The position numbers and the translations under genes are program-made. Positions 38,385-48,477 of a DNA stretch of 64,000 nucleotides are shown piece by piece (position 1 is the first letter of the stretch; each line of letters starts with the position of its first letter). Location of the stretch: positions 411,472-475,471 of the forward strand of contig NW_013657674.1 of NCBI RefSeq assembly GCF_000142905.1. Direction: 5' to 3'. This stretch comes from Thecamonas trahens ATCC 50062 (Eukaryota > Apusozoa > Apusomonadida > Apusomonadidae). The notes under the pieces are model-generated. The model worked only from the letters and a program-made list of their open reading frames with translations, was not told where the DNA came from and searched no databases.

Positions 38385-40308
38385 CTACGGCATCGGCTCC
38401 ATGACCACCGAGTCGACAAAGGTCTGCATGGGCAGGCCCGAAGGCGAGGGAAGGACGGTGGGCGCGGGCGAGGGCAGGACCGGGACGGCCAGGTCATCAA
38501 AGCCGACCGACGCGAGATCGTTGCAGGAGAGCGACGACGGCAGCTGGCCAAAGAAGGTGCCTTCCGAGGCAGTTGCGAGCAGTGGGTAGAGCGAGGAGGC
38601 GATGCGGGTGGCGGCGGCGTGGCGCGAGCGCGAGGGGGCCGAGGCTTCAGACGATGCAGCCGAGTTGCGGAAGTTGGGCACGCGTAGCATGGGCGGGCGC
38701 TTGGAGGCCGAGGGGAGGTCCTTGCGCGACGGCGGCGGGAGCGGCGACGACGGCGCCTTGAGCGTCTTGCGGCGCTTGACCGGGCGCGGGGTCATCGACG
38801 GCATAGGCGACGAGCCGCGCGAGTTGGCGAGCTTGTCCTTGGTGTAGAAGCGGTCGAGGAGGTCGAGCTGCTTGACGTTGCGCCGAGTCACGATTTCGTT
38901 GACCACCTGCGCAGCGTACTCTTCCGGGTACCGGGAGCGGACCTTGACGGTGAGATCATCGATTTCGGCGCTGGAGAGCTTGCGGACGTTGAGGGCGGCC
39001 TTGGCCGACCGCGACTGCAGCGAGAGCTGCGACGGGGTGAGCTCGCGCGAATGTGGCGCGTCGCGCGAGCGGGCAGCACTCGAGCGGGTCGGCACGGCCC
39101 TTGCCTCGCGCATCGGCACCGGCAGCGGGTTGACCGAGATGGTAGACGGCGACGGCGGCTTGCCGACCGGGCGCGGGACTGGGCCGGTTGACGACGGCAT
39201 GGTGACCGGACCAAAGGCAGCCGACTGGCGGCGCCGGCGCTTGAGGCCACGCGGCGACGGCGGGACGCCGATGGGGACCGACATGGCCGGGTTGGGCGCG
39301 GCCGGGACCGGGAAGGCCTGCATGCTGGGCCTAGCGACAGCCATCGGAGCGAGCTGCGGCTGCGACGGGCCAGCTGCGGCTGCGGGGGCCGGCAGAGGCT
39401 CCGGCACGGCTGCCGACTCGGAGCGGCGCGAGCGCGAGGCCGAACGGCGGCGCTTGCGCTCTGCGGCTGCGGCTGCGCGCTTCTCGGGCGACGGCACGTA
39501 CTTGCGGGTCGACTTGCGCTTGATCGAGGTCAGGAGCTCGGGATGGCCACGGACAAAGTAGTTGTGGAAGAACTCCCAGCGGTGGCGCGACTTGACCTTG
39601 TGGAAGTTGTACATGTTGAGCTGGCGGACGTACGACTGGAAGTTCGAGTGCTTAAAGTACTTGCCAAGCACGTTGCGAGCAAACTTGTCCGGCGAGTGAA
39701 CGACAAAGGTGTCGCCTGCGTCGGACCAAGCAAGTGCGTCATCACACTCGGGGTCGGACACCATCTCATAGGTTGCGGTGAGGAATGAGGTGATCTCCTG
39801 CAAGGGCCGGCACGGGGAAGGGGAGGCGGGTGAGTGTGGGTCGGGCTATGACGCTTTGCAAGCTGACGTAAGCGGTGAAGCGTCTTTGGTGAGGTCGGTT
39901 GCTGATGGCAGCAGGCCAAGTGGCAGGTTGCCGTTGCCCGCTTGCGCCAACCACAGAACAAAACGACCAATTAGGTAACAACGGGCCAATGGGCGTGATG
40001 AGGTTACGGCGGGCCAGGGGGCCCACAAGGGGTTTGCGAACCGCACCAAGGGGAAGTGTTGTACGTGCTACATAGTTGCACACCATGGGGGGAGTGGGGG
40101 CGTGCGGGGCGTGCAGGGGAAGGCGGTAGGGGATGGCGGGTGTGCGTGGCACGAGCGGGAGTTGCGCTCCTTTGAGCGACTCGGCGAAGCGGCACGTGCT
40201 CAATGGGCGTACCTTCTCAAAGGCCTTGGCCGAGCGCTCATAGGAACGGCCGGCCGGGGTAGGCATTGCCGCAGGGTGCGGCGTGTATACTTTGTTGCGA
40301 TGGCCCAT
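38385..40308 (-). CDS. Heat shock factor-type transcription factor, two exons
   Basis: Exons 40308-40213 and 39797-38385 join in phase 0 (GAGAAG|GTACGC ... CTTGCAG|GAG) to give 502 residues. The DNA-binding domain, residues ~33-130, reads ITSFLTATYEMVSDP, SDAGDTFVVHSPDKFARNVL, YFKHSNFQSYVRQLNMYNFHKV, then RWEFFHNYFVRGHPELLTSIKRK, a full HSF winged helix. A basic ERKRRRSASRSRR segment follows. The rest is Ser/Pro-rich; a short helix with DLTVKVRSRYPEEYAAQVVNE lies near 300. A classic HSF leucine-zipper trimer domain is not evident, which is odd. Expected role: binding nGAAn arrays in stress genes. Convergent with Tip60, 110 bp between stops. Confidence 0.88.
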
Positions 40309-40954
40309 GGTGGCCTTGGAACGGTTGGTAGAGGTGTTCAGAGCAGGGGCTGTTGCAAGTGTGACGGCGTGTGGAAGTGGGTGACGTCGAGTGCAGAGTG
40401 AAGTGACACAAGATTCGTCAGTTTTGCTGTTGATGCGTCAACCACCGAGAGTAACGTCAGCAGTGCCACGCAATCGTGTCGCCACCAGTTTGGCATGTTG
40501 GCTCACACCAGGACCGCACAAGCTCACGAAATGGCTACAGCTGAGGCAGATAGGCCACAGTTGTGGCAGCAGAGGCCAACTCGGCGATTGCCTGCGGTGT
40601 GGATGGAGTTGGTCCGCTTAGCTGGCGGGAGGAAGGCAGGAGCGGGAGATTGCGGCGGGACGCGGGCCGATGTGCGGCGGCATGTCATGTGCGCGAAAGG
40701 CAGGATTCTTCCGTCACCGGCTTGCGCCAGCCGTGGCGCGAAAAGGCCAAGAGGTGGGAGTCGAAAATGATGAACGGGAAATTCGCATCGACTGAACTCA
40801 CTCGCTCGCCCCGACTAACAAGTGTTCGAGCAATTGATCGATAATTAATTGATTGCGTCGTCTGGGTTTTGTGTGATTGAGGGGGAACACTCCATTCATT
40901 TCTTCACCGATTGTGACGGGAGCTTTCGAGAGCAAGACACACTTGACTTTGACG
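40309..40954. promoter_or_regulatory. Divergent 5' region with AT-rich TGATCGAT patch
   Basis: 646 bp between HSF and the next plus-strand gene. The notable element is CAATTGATCGATAATTAATT at 40831-40850, strongly AT-rich against a GC-rich background and containing the TGATCGAT core. Small frames here have no homology or codon signal. No RNA gene is seen. Confidence 0.4.
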
Positions 40955-43119
40955 ATGGAGGAAGTCACCTTTGTGCCGGCGAACGGGCACGCGCCCGCCC
41001 CGCTCTCTGCGGATACCTACGCATACTACCTCTCTGATGCAGTCAACTACGGACCCGCGTCGCGGACCTTCCATACGGTCACGACATGGCCCGAGACCTT
41101 TGAGCCGCTTGCCGGGCGGCTGGTGGTCATTCGTGACGAGACGACACGCAAGCGGACGCGGCCCAACCCAGACCGCGTTCCATGGAAGTCGCCGCGCGGG
41201 TGGAAGCCGCTCAAGTCTGTGCGCAACCTTCCTGTTATGGTACGTATTTCTAGGTGCTCCTTTTAGTGTTCCCCCGTTGCCTGCGCTGTGGCCATGCCCA
41301 TCCCCCGCACCCGGTGGTGGAGACCCGGACTGTTCTTTTCTTCGCTCGCTGACGTCGCCCCCCCCCCCCCGCCGACTCCTTCGCGAAGGATCGAGCCACC
41401 CTCGCCGAGCCGGGCTTCCTCAGCTGGTCTTGTGGGCTTGTTTTTACCTCGCCAGCACCTTTGCAAAGCACGGAGAGGGGGTGTGGGGTGTGGCTCATGC
41501 ACTTGCTTCGTTTTCCTTCCCCTTCCCCCCCTGAGCACCAAGTTCCCCCCGCCCTGGCACAAAGGCTGCGGGTGGCGGAAGCCTCGTGCGGGAGTCACTC
41601 GCTTGAGTGACTTTGTTTATGTTTTCGCGCCTCGGGGCGGGCTTTCATTGGCAGACGCGTCAACTCACGAGTGAGAGGGTTGGACATGGGCATGAACGGG
41701 GACAACTGTAGGTCCAGTACCGCAACCGGTCTGACGGCGAGTACAAGTACCGGATGTACTGCTTCCACCGCAGCGGGAAGCGCGACGAGACGGTGGTCCT
41801 CCTCCACGTGACCCACACCGAGACGTCGGACCGTTACGAGATTGAGCAGCGCGCGCGCGAGATGGGCGGCGAGACGGCCGGGAGCAGGGTGCATCCTGAG
41901 GTGGCGGCGCGGCAGGCGCGCGCGTACCACGCGCATCAAGAGGCACAAAGNNNNNNNNNNNNNNNNNNNNNNNNNNNNNNNNNNNNNNNNNNNNNNNNNN
42001 NNNNNNNNNNNNNNNNNNNNNNNNNNNNNNNNNNNNNNNNNNNNNNNNNNNNNNNNNNNNNNNNNNNNNNNNNNNNNNNNNNNNNNNNNNNNNNNNNNNN
42101 NNNNNNNNNNNNNNNNNNNNNNNNNNNNNNNNNNNNNNNNNNNNNNNNNNNNNNNNNNNNNNNNNNNNNNNNNNNNNNNNNNNNNNNNNNNNNNNNNNNN
42201 NNNNNNCGCGCATCAAGAGGCACAGGCGGCGGCGGCGGCGGCGGCGGCGGCAGCCGCTGAGGCCGAGCAGAGGGACGCTGCTGCTGCGGCGGCGGCGCAG
42301 CAAATGCAGCCGCAGGGGACCGAGACGATGGACGCCACTGCCAAGGGCGAGCCTTCGTTGGTCCCGGACGCAGTGCAGGGGATGGACGCCGAGTCAGACG
42401 ACGAGCTGCCGGACTACGAGGAGTCGATGTACGCCTTCCCGCTAGGCCCTGCCGAGTGTGTCGACCGGGCTGAGGAGCTCGACCGCAACCTGGCGTCGAT
42501 TTCTGCGGCGCTCAACGGGACGTTTGTGCCGTCGCTGTCGCGGCGGGCAGTGCCCGCTCCGCCGGTTGGCCCGCTCAACCTTGCAATGGCGCCGCTCGAC
42601 AACGCATCTGCTGACGGCTCGGGCATGGCGCTCGAATCGCCGGTGCACGCCACCAATGCGCTTAAGGATCTCGCGCTCTCGCTTTTCAAGGCGCGGCAAG
42701 CCAAGTCCGAGGCCAAGGCTTCAGGCCCCGTGCACGGGTCGGAGGCCATGCCGATGGACATGGAGATGGAAATGGCGCCGCCGCTGACGCCGCCGTCAGC
42801 CTACGTGGCTTCGGCCTTTTCCTCGGCCGTCTTGCCCTCGTCAGATGCGGTGTTCAAGGAGAGCTTCTCGCTTCCCTCGCCGCACGCGCCGCCGTCGTCC
42901 TCGCAGCTCCACTCGTTCTCACTCCGTCACGGCGTCAACCCCTCGCTCGCCATCCCAGACCCGGCTTGGTCGCCATACGGCGTGCCAGACTCGTACGGCT
43001 CGTCGTACTCGATGAGCCAGCCGTACAAGCCGGTCGCCGCCGACCGCCTCCGCTGCTCGTTTGAGGTCTCGGCCGTTGACGATGACATGGAGGCCATGGA
43101 CGTGGTCATGTCTCGCTAG
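40955..43119 (+). CDS. Putative DNA-binding/regulatory protein, exon 2 interrupted by an assembly gap
   Basis: Exon 1 40955-41239 ends ATG|GTACGT; exon 2 begins at 41712 after CTGTAG (or at 41718) in phase 0 and runs to the stop at 43119 across a 256-N gap. The first ~135 residues form one domain: PWKSPRGWKPLKSVRNLPVM, QYRNRSDGEYKYRMYCFHRSG, ETVVLLHVTHT. The W...R...Y...HR...VVLLHV order faintly recalls the CG-1 domain of CAMTA factors, too weak to name. An Ala-rich stretch, an acidic segment (ESDDELPDYEES) and a Ser/Pro/Met-rich tail with activation-domain composition follow. No IPT or ankyrin domain is seen. The two contig ends share 18 bp, so the gap is probably not real (see findings). 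Confidence 0.6.
41951..42206. other. Assembly gap (256 N), probably spurious
   Basis: The base runs on both sides of the N block repeat the 18-mer CGCGCATCAAGAGGCACA (41931-41948 and 42207-42224). Overlapping these ends keeps one reading frame, whereas 256 N would not. Confidence 0.95.
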
Positions 43120-43226
43120 AGATGCCGGCTGCCGGCTAGACGTACTATTGTAACACCCACTGTGATCTGGATGTAGGGAGGGGGGGGGGGGGGGAGGTGG
43201 CACTTGGCTCCCGAGTTCAGCGAGCC

Positions 43227-44293
43227 ATGTCGGCAGCGGGCAAGCGGCAGCGGCGACTCGACGGCAGCGGAGGGGGCAGCGAGGGTGGAGAGGGCAAAGA
43301 AATAGGAGAGTGGCAGCTAGCTGCGGTGCTGCGGCCGACCGAGGACGGGCGGGGCGTTCCGCTAGCGCTGCGGGCGGTGAAGCTCTCGTCTGCGCGCCAG
43401 TGCGGGCCGACGCTGGCGCTCGTCCGCGAGCATCTGACCATGCCGATCTCGCTGCGGCATCACTTGCTGGTGAAGAAGAGCAAGGTCGCAGGCGCAGTCG
43501 AGATGCTGGTGCTGCTTGGGACGCCCGAAGCGCTGGCGCGTCTGGATGCGGGCGTGGGAGCGGCGATAGCGGCAGCGGCGACCGGCGAGGCTGGAGCCGA
43601 GTTGGAGGAGCTCGTTGTCGCCGTCACTGGCTCGCTCCATCCGCCGCTTGTCCGCGAGTCTGGATGCAGCGATTGGTGGCCGATGATGGCACTGCAGCGC
43701 TCAACTTGGTCGAGTCCACCACCCGCCAGCCTCGATGGGGCTGAGGTGGCGTACCTGACGCAGACCGGGGCGCGGCTGGTGGGTGCGGCAGGTGGTCCGG
43801 GTGCGGCGCGAGTCGTCGTTGTCGATCCGGCAAGCCGAGCCGAGCTCGGGCGGGCACCGACAGACGCTGCTCTCACGCTGAGTGGGCCATCCCTACCGTC
43901 AATGCTCCGCGGAGACGGCCATCTGGTGATGGACGCGCTGGCAAGTGTGGCTGCGCCCGAAGCGCTGGCGCGTCTGGATGCGGGCGTGGTAGCGGCAGCG
44001 GCAGCGGCAAGCGCAAGTCGCCTGGCGGGGCGACCGGCTATCTCTGTACAGGAGCAGATGCGTTTGTTGTGGGCGAGCCGTGCTCAATGTGCGCGATGGC
44101 GCTGCTCCACGCGCGAATTGCGCGGGTGGTGGTTGTCGGCGACGGCGAGGCGTGTCAATGCAGCCCGGTGACGGCCGGCGGCTACACGCGCCACTTTGTG
44201 CACGCGCAGCGGGCGCTCAACCACAGCTACGCGGTGTACCGGCTCGTCTCTGGGAGCGAGCCTGGGAGCGGCGTGGGTGGGGCTGGTGGATGA
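43227..44293 (+). CDS. ADAT3: tRNA adenosine deaminase subunit 3 (ADAT3/Tad3), catalytically inactive partner
   Basis: Start MSAAGKRQRRLDG at 43227. The frame holds to about 43946; the C-terminal Zn motif lies in another frame to 44293. A 71-nt intron (43947-44017, or 65 nt to 44011) reconciles them to ~331 residues. GHLVMDALAS supplies zinc His232 with Val234 where active deaminases have Glu, and GEPCSMCAMALLHARIARV supplies Cys262 and Cys265. TGYLCTGADAFV precedes it as in ADAT3. ADAT2-ADAT3 converts A34 to inosine in tRNA anticodons; ADAT3 is the structural subunit. The intron region contains a 36-bp exact copy of 43522-43557. The stop is 1 bp from that of the convergent gene. Confidence 0.82.
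43947..44017 (+). other. Putative 71-nt intron or frame-shifting insertion in ADAT3
   Basis: Starts GTGGCTGCG and ends GCGCAAG; its removal joins MDALAS to SPGGATGYLC in frame. It contains 43954-43989, identical to 43522-43557. The acceptor is Ala/Gly-codon sequence without a pyrimidine tract, so the borders are uncertain. Confidence 0.35.
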
Positions 44294-44294
44294 G

Positions 44295-45044
44295 CTATGC
44301 GGCTGGGCCGGTCGATGCGGCCGATGACGTCGGAGGCGGAGGCGCGGAAGCCTGGACCGCGAGCTGCGATGCCGAGGTCGAGGCCGAGGCGGAGGCCTGG
44401 CTCGAGCGGAGCGCCACAGTGGACTCGCGCGGGACCATGGCCGGCTCGGGGCCAAAGGTCTTGAGGCGAGATGACTTGCCGGCGAGCTCGTAGGCCGTGG
44501 AGGAGATAAAGATGGAGGGATGGATGAAGGCGGAGATGAGAAGGACCGAGGACTTGAGCCACGACTCGACAGCGTAGACCAAGGAGTGGATGGGCGCAGT
44601 GGAGGTGGCGATCCAGATGGCAGCACCAGCAAAGACAACAGCAATGGCAGAGAAGCGCGAGGACTCGGCATAGACCGGGACGCCGTAGAAGGCGTGCAGC
44701 CGCGGAGTAGTGACAAAGTACTCCTCGCCGCGCCATGAGAAGGGAGCGTCTGCGCCGAGAGCACGAGCGGCGACTGCGCAAGCGGCCTCATCAAGCTCGT
44801 CCCAATCTGCGCCATGAGCCGCAGGCTCTGCCGGATCGGCTTGCGGAGCCGTGTCTGTCCAGCAGTGGACAAACTTGTAGTACGGAGCCACGGCGGCCGG
44901 CGACTTGAGCAGCTTGGGTCGCATCTTGGTGGCGATGGCCACGTCGAGGGTGGCCACCACGGGTGAGGCGCTTACCGGTCCGGCTTTAGCCCACAGAGTC
45001 TTCGCCGTCGAGAGCGCCGTCGACCGCACCGTGGACATGGGCAT
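44295..45044 (-). CDS. Predicted two-TM protein, possibly mitochondrial
   Basis: 249 residues from MPMSTVRSTALSTAKTLWAK. The N-terminus is basic, hydroxylated and free of acidic residues, like a mitochondrial targeting peptide. Two hydrophobic segments follow, FSAIAVVFAGAAIWIAT and SSVLLISAFIHPSIFIS, and then a short conserved-looking RLKTFGPEPAMVPRESTV and an Ala/Ser-rich disordered tail. I do not recognise the family; small inner-membrane proteins such as TMEM186/223-type share this layout. Codon use supports it, and it is convergent with ADAT3 with a single base between the stop codons. Confidence 0.6.
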   Translation of the reverse strand: MPMSTVRSTALSTAKTLWAKAGPVSASPVVATLDVAIATKMRPKLLKSPAAVAPYYKFVHCWTDTAPQADPAEPAAHGADWDELDEAACAVAARALGADAPFSWRGEEYFVTTPRLHAFYGVPVYAESSRFSAIAVVFAGAAIWIATSTAPIHSLVYAVESWLKSSVLLISAFIHPSIFISSTAYELAGKSSRLKTFGPEPAMVPRESTVALRSSQASASASTSASQLAVQASAPPPPTSSAASTGPAA

Positions 45045-46027
45045 GGTGGGGGATGGAAGTGGAGTGTGGTGGTGGGTGTTGGCTCCCGTGGTTGGCTGCG
45101 GTTGGGTGGGGCTACTGATTAGAAGGGGGTGGGGGGGAGGAGGGGGGGCGATGGGAATGTAGATGCGAGGAATGAGTGCGATGGGCGGTGGTTGCTGTTG
45201 TGTGGATAGCGATGTGCTGTCGTGGGTTGTGCGTTGCGCGAACTGGGTGGTGGGATATGTGTGATGTAGATGAGGTTTTGTGAGCTGAGCTGATCAACGA
45301 GCATAGTGATTTGGTTGAGACTGACTGGCCAACAGGTTTGGTTGGCCTGTCGCTGCATCACCCTCCCCCCCACCTCCCCCCCCCAAACTCAACCGCGCCC
45401 ACCAGCGTGATCGACAGCCGTGCCCAACAGCCATGATCGACAGCCATGCCCACCAGCGTGATCGACAGCCGTGCCCACCAGCGTGATCGACAGCCGTGCC
45501 CACCAGCGTGATCGACAGCCGTGCCCACCAGCGTGATCGACAGCCATGCCCACCAGCGTGATCGACAGCCGTGCCCACCAGCGTGATCGACAGCCGTGCT
45601 TCACCAGCGTGATCGACAGCCGTGCCCAACAGCCATGATCGACAGCCATGCCCACCAGCGTGATCGACAGCCGTGCCCACCAGCGTGATCGACAGCCGTG
45701 CCCAACAGCCATGATCGACAGCCATGCCCACCAGCGTGATCGACAGCCGTGCCCACCAGCGTGATCGACAGCCATGCCCACCAGCGTGATCGACAGCCAT
45801 GCCCACCAGCGTGATCGACAGCCGTGCTTCACCAGCGTGATCGACAGCCGTGCTTCACCAGCGTGATCGACAGCCGTGCTTCACCAGCGTGATCGACAGC
45901 CGTGCTTCACCAGCGTGATCGACAGCCGTGCTTCACCAACGTGATCTCCCCGTTTGTTCGCCCACCACGCCCACCTCCCCACACTCAACCGCACTCGACG
46001 TGTGCGGAAGGACGGGCTAGTGTCACA
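45045..46027. promoter_or_regulatory. Divergent 5' region dominated by a 25-bp minisatellite
   Basis: 983 bp between divergent starts. It holds G/T-rich sequence (45045-45160) and a long minisatellite (45396-45946), then a C-rich leader to the ATG at 46028. The repeat gives long open frames on the minus strand that are not considered genes. Confidence 0.5.
45396..45946. repeat. Minisatellite, ~21 copies of a 25-26-bp unit
   Basis: Units contain GTGATCGACAGCC followed by GTGCCCACCAGC or a variant (CATGCCCAACAGC, GTGCTTCACCAGC). About 21 copies run head to tail. Point variants such as ...CAACAGCCATGATCG recur in several copies, and the last ~5 units are all of the CTTCACC type, suggesting recent local expansion. 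Confidence 0.95.
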
Positions 46028-47642
46028 ATGGCTACGTCACTGGAGGCCATGAATGCCGAGAAAGACCGCCTCAAGGCTGAAATCAAGCGCATGAAGGAGG
46101 GTATGTGACCCATGGTGTGTGTGAGCAAGGATAATGAGACAGGGAGCGGGGGGAGGAAGGGAGGGAGGAGGAAGGGGGGGGGGGAGAGGGGACGTACTTT
46201 GGTCGTTCCGTTTTTTGCTTCGTCCGCCCAACACACAGCACAGGACCGGGGGAGGAGGGGGGGTGGGGAGGAGGGGGGGGGGGGGGGTGGATGAGAGGGG
46301 AGAGAGGGGGAAGGGGGGGCAAGCAGTGGGTGGGTGTAGGTGGGAAAGGGGTCGACTCATGGCTGTGGGTGGGTGGGTGGCTGAGTGGGCAGACGCCAGT
46401 GTGTCGCCTGATCAGATCCAGCCAGTCTTTGACAAGTACAAGGCGTTGTCGGCAAAGGTCAAGGCTGCCGAGGCTGCTGCTGCTGCCAACGGTGGCGGTT
46501 CCGCTAGTGCAGCAGCACCAGCTGGTGGTGCTGGAGCTGGAGCTGGTGGCGGATCGTTGGAGAACCTCAAGATCAAGTTTGAGGCGGAGAAGAACGCGCT
46601 CAAGCAGCACATCAAGGAGTGCAAGGCTGCAAACAAGTCTGCAGCCGACATTGCGCCGTTCTATGATCGGTACACAACGCTGCGGGCGTGGTTGGAGGCG
46701 CCGGACATGGCGTCTGTGCCCAAGCTGCGCGATTCTGCCGCTGCGCTCGGCGGCGAGGCCGCAGCAGCCCCGGCCAAGCCCGCGGTCGACTCGCTGACCA
46801 TGGACCAGCTGGTGGCCGAGAAGAACGAGCTGAAGAACACCATCAAGGAATACAAGGCCGCTGGAAAGGATGCGGCCGAGATTGCGCCGGTCTACGACCG
46901 GTACCAGGCCGTTCGCGAACGAATCACCGCTCTCGACGCCGGCGCCGTCGCCTCGCCGGAAGTCACGCCGGCCAAGGCCGCAGGAGCAGCGGCGGCGGCA
47001 CTGTCACCGTCTCCAGCGCCTGCGCCTGCGCCTGCGCCTGTAGCAGCTGCGCCTGCGCCTGCGCCTGCGCCTGCGCCTGAACCTGCGCCTGCGCCGGCAC
47101 CCGTGCCGGCACCCGTGCCTGCGGCTGCTGCGACCTCGACGCCTGCGCCCTCTGCTGGGCCTGCTGGCGGAGAGAGCGTCGACACTGTCTTTGCCGATCT
47201 GCTGGAGACCTTTGACACGACTTCACAGTTCATCTACGACCAGTACAAGGTGCTCAAGCATGGTAACGACGCCAAGCTCTCGCAGCACCTCGGGCCAAAG
47301 TTCCGCGACGTGGCCAAGACCGTGTTCAAGACCAAGAAGATCAAGTCGATGGTCGGCCCCGAGTTCTCGGACCAGATGTCCAAGCTCGAGGCAACCCTGC
47401 CGCCGCTGATGGAGACGCTCTCGCAGCTGGGCCATGACCCGAAGTGGGCGGTGTTTGGGCCCAAGGCCAACGAGATCACCACCCTCCGCGGATCGGTCTT
47501 CAAGGTCATGGGCGCCCACCTCCCGCTCAAGGACGGCGACGTCGCCGGCGCTCGTGCTGTCGCCGACGTCTTCAAGGCCGTCGTCGAGCTTGTCCAGTCG
47601 TGCTCGGCTGCCTGCTCGCAGGCCATTGTGGCTGCATCGTGA
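46028..47642 (+). CDS. Protein with three helical-hairpin (WHEP-like) repeats and a helical C-terminal domain
   Basis: Exons 46028-46100 and 46393-47642 (G|gtatgt ... GGGCAG|AC, phase 1) give 440 residues. Three copies of an EKxxLKxxIKExKAAxKxxxxIxPxYDRY unit are seen: AEKDRLKAEIKRMKED...VFDKYKAL (interrupted by the intron), AEKNALKQHIKECKAANKSA...FYDRYTTL, and AEKNELKNTIKEYKAAGKDA...VYDRYQAV. Each looks like a two-helix hairpin, reminiscent of WHEP domains in tRNA synthetases. A Pro/Ala linker of APAPAP repeats leads to a ~150-residue all-helical domain (VFADLLETFDTTSQFIYDQY; KSMVGPEFSDQMSKLEATL). No enzyme motif is present. Function unknown; repeat pattern certain. Confidence 0.7.
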
Positions 47643-47722
47643 GGGAACCCGTCAGGTAAACAAGCTGTGCGGCTCGGCTCGGTCCCTCGCCACACCTCTC
47701 GCTGCAGCCGCGCATCACTGGC

Positions 47723-48241
47723 ATGGCCTCCCGAGTCTTCGCCGACCTGGCTTTTGGCCCCAAGATCGTCATCCCTGCCGCACACGTCTTCTACGTCTCG
47801 CCTTCGGGCCTCTCGGCCGCCTTTGTCAACCTCAAGCCGCTGGTCAAGCACCACGTGCTGGTGGTACCGACCGCACCCGGCGCCCGGTTGACCGACCTCG
47901 CGCCGGAAGCCATGTCCGATCTCGCCCTCGCCGCCCAGCACGTCATCAGCGTCTTTGGCACCCGCCTCGCAGAGCCAGGCGCTCTCGAGCCGCCGCCGTT
48001 TACCTGCGCTGTGCAGGACGGTGCCGGCGCCGGACAGACCGTCGCCCACGTCCACTTCCACCTCCTCCCGCGGACGCCGGGCGACTTTGACCGCAACGAC
48101 GACGTCTACACTGCCCTGGATGCTCCAGACAGCGAGCGCATGCCTCGGTCCTTTGACGACATGGCTGCCGAGGCTGCCGAGCTCCGGTCCTGGTTTGAGG
48201 CCGTAGAGCCCTCGCCAGCCGCCGCTGCACACACCCAGTAA
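47723..48241 (+). CDS. FHIT: FHIT-type HIT-family dinucleoside polyphosphate hydrolase
   Basis: 172 residues from [14 protein letters not shown]. The histidine triad reads HVHFHLLPR with His109, His111 and His113. It follows [10 protein letters not shown] and is preceded by [15 protein letters not shown], all in FHIT order; AGDF-like [10 protein letters not shown] matches the FHIT C-terminal loop. FHIT hydrolyses diadenosine triphosphate to AMP and ADP, using the middle triad His as nucleophile. Length is close to the human enzyme (147) plus a short tail. It lies just downstream, on the same strand, of the repeat protein, 80 bp after its stop. Strong call. Confidence 0.94.
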   Translation: MASRVFADLAFGPKIVIPAAHVFYVSPSGLSAAFVNLKPLVKHHVLVVPTAPGARLTDLAPEAMSDLALAAQHVISVFGTRLAEPGALEPPPFTCAVQDGAGAGQTVAHVHFHLLPRTPGDFDRNDDVYTALDAPDSERMPRSFDDMAAEAAELRSWFEAVEPSPAAAAHTQ

Positions 48242-48477
48242 GATACCCAATGCAGGAAGGGGCGGCATGGGCTGATGGGGGGCAGGGGCGGGGTGTGTGT
48301 GTGGGGGGGGAGGGGGGGAAGATCGTGAATGAGTGCATAGCGATGGTGGATGCGTGTGGGCGCGTATGTGTGTGTGTGTGTAGGGGGAAGCTGGGCGCCA
48401 GACGACCAGCGGATGCTACCACAGAGATAAACTGCGGGCAGCTGTGGCTTGTTGACAACTTGGTTCTCTTTGTGTGT

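Noticed and set aside
45294-45832. Long open frames on the minus strand over the minisatellite (Trp/Arg/Gly repeats)
   Set aside because: They are translations of the 25-bp repeat in rotating frames, with no unique sequence or start context.
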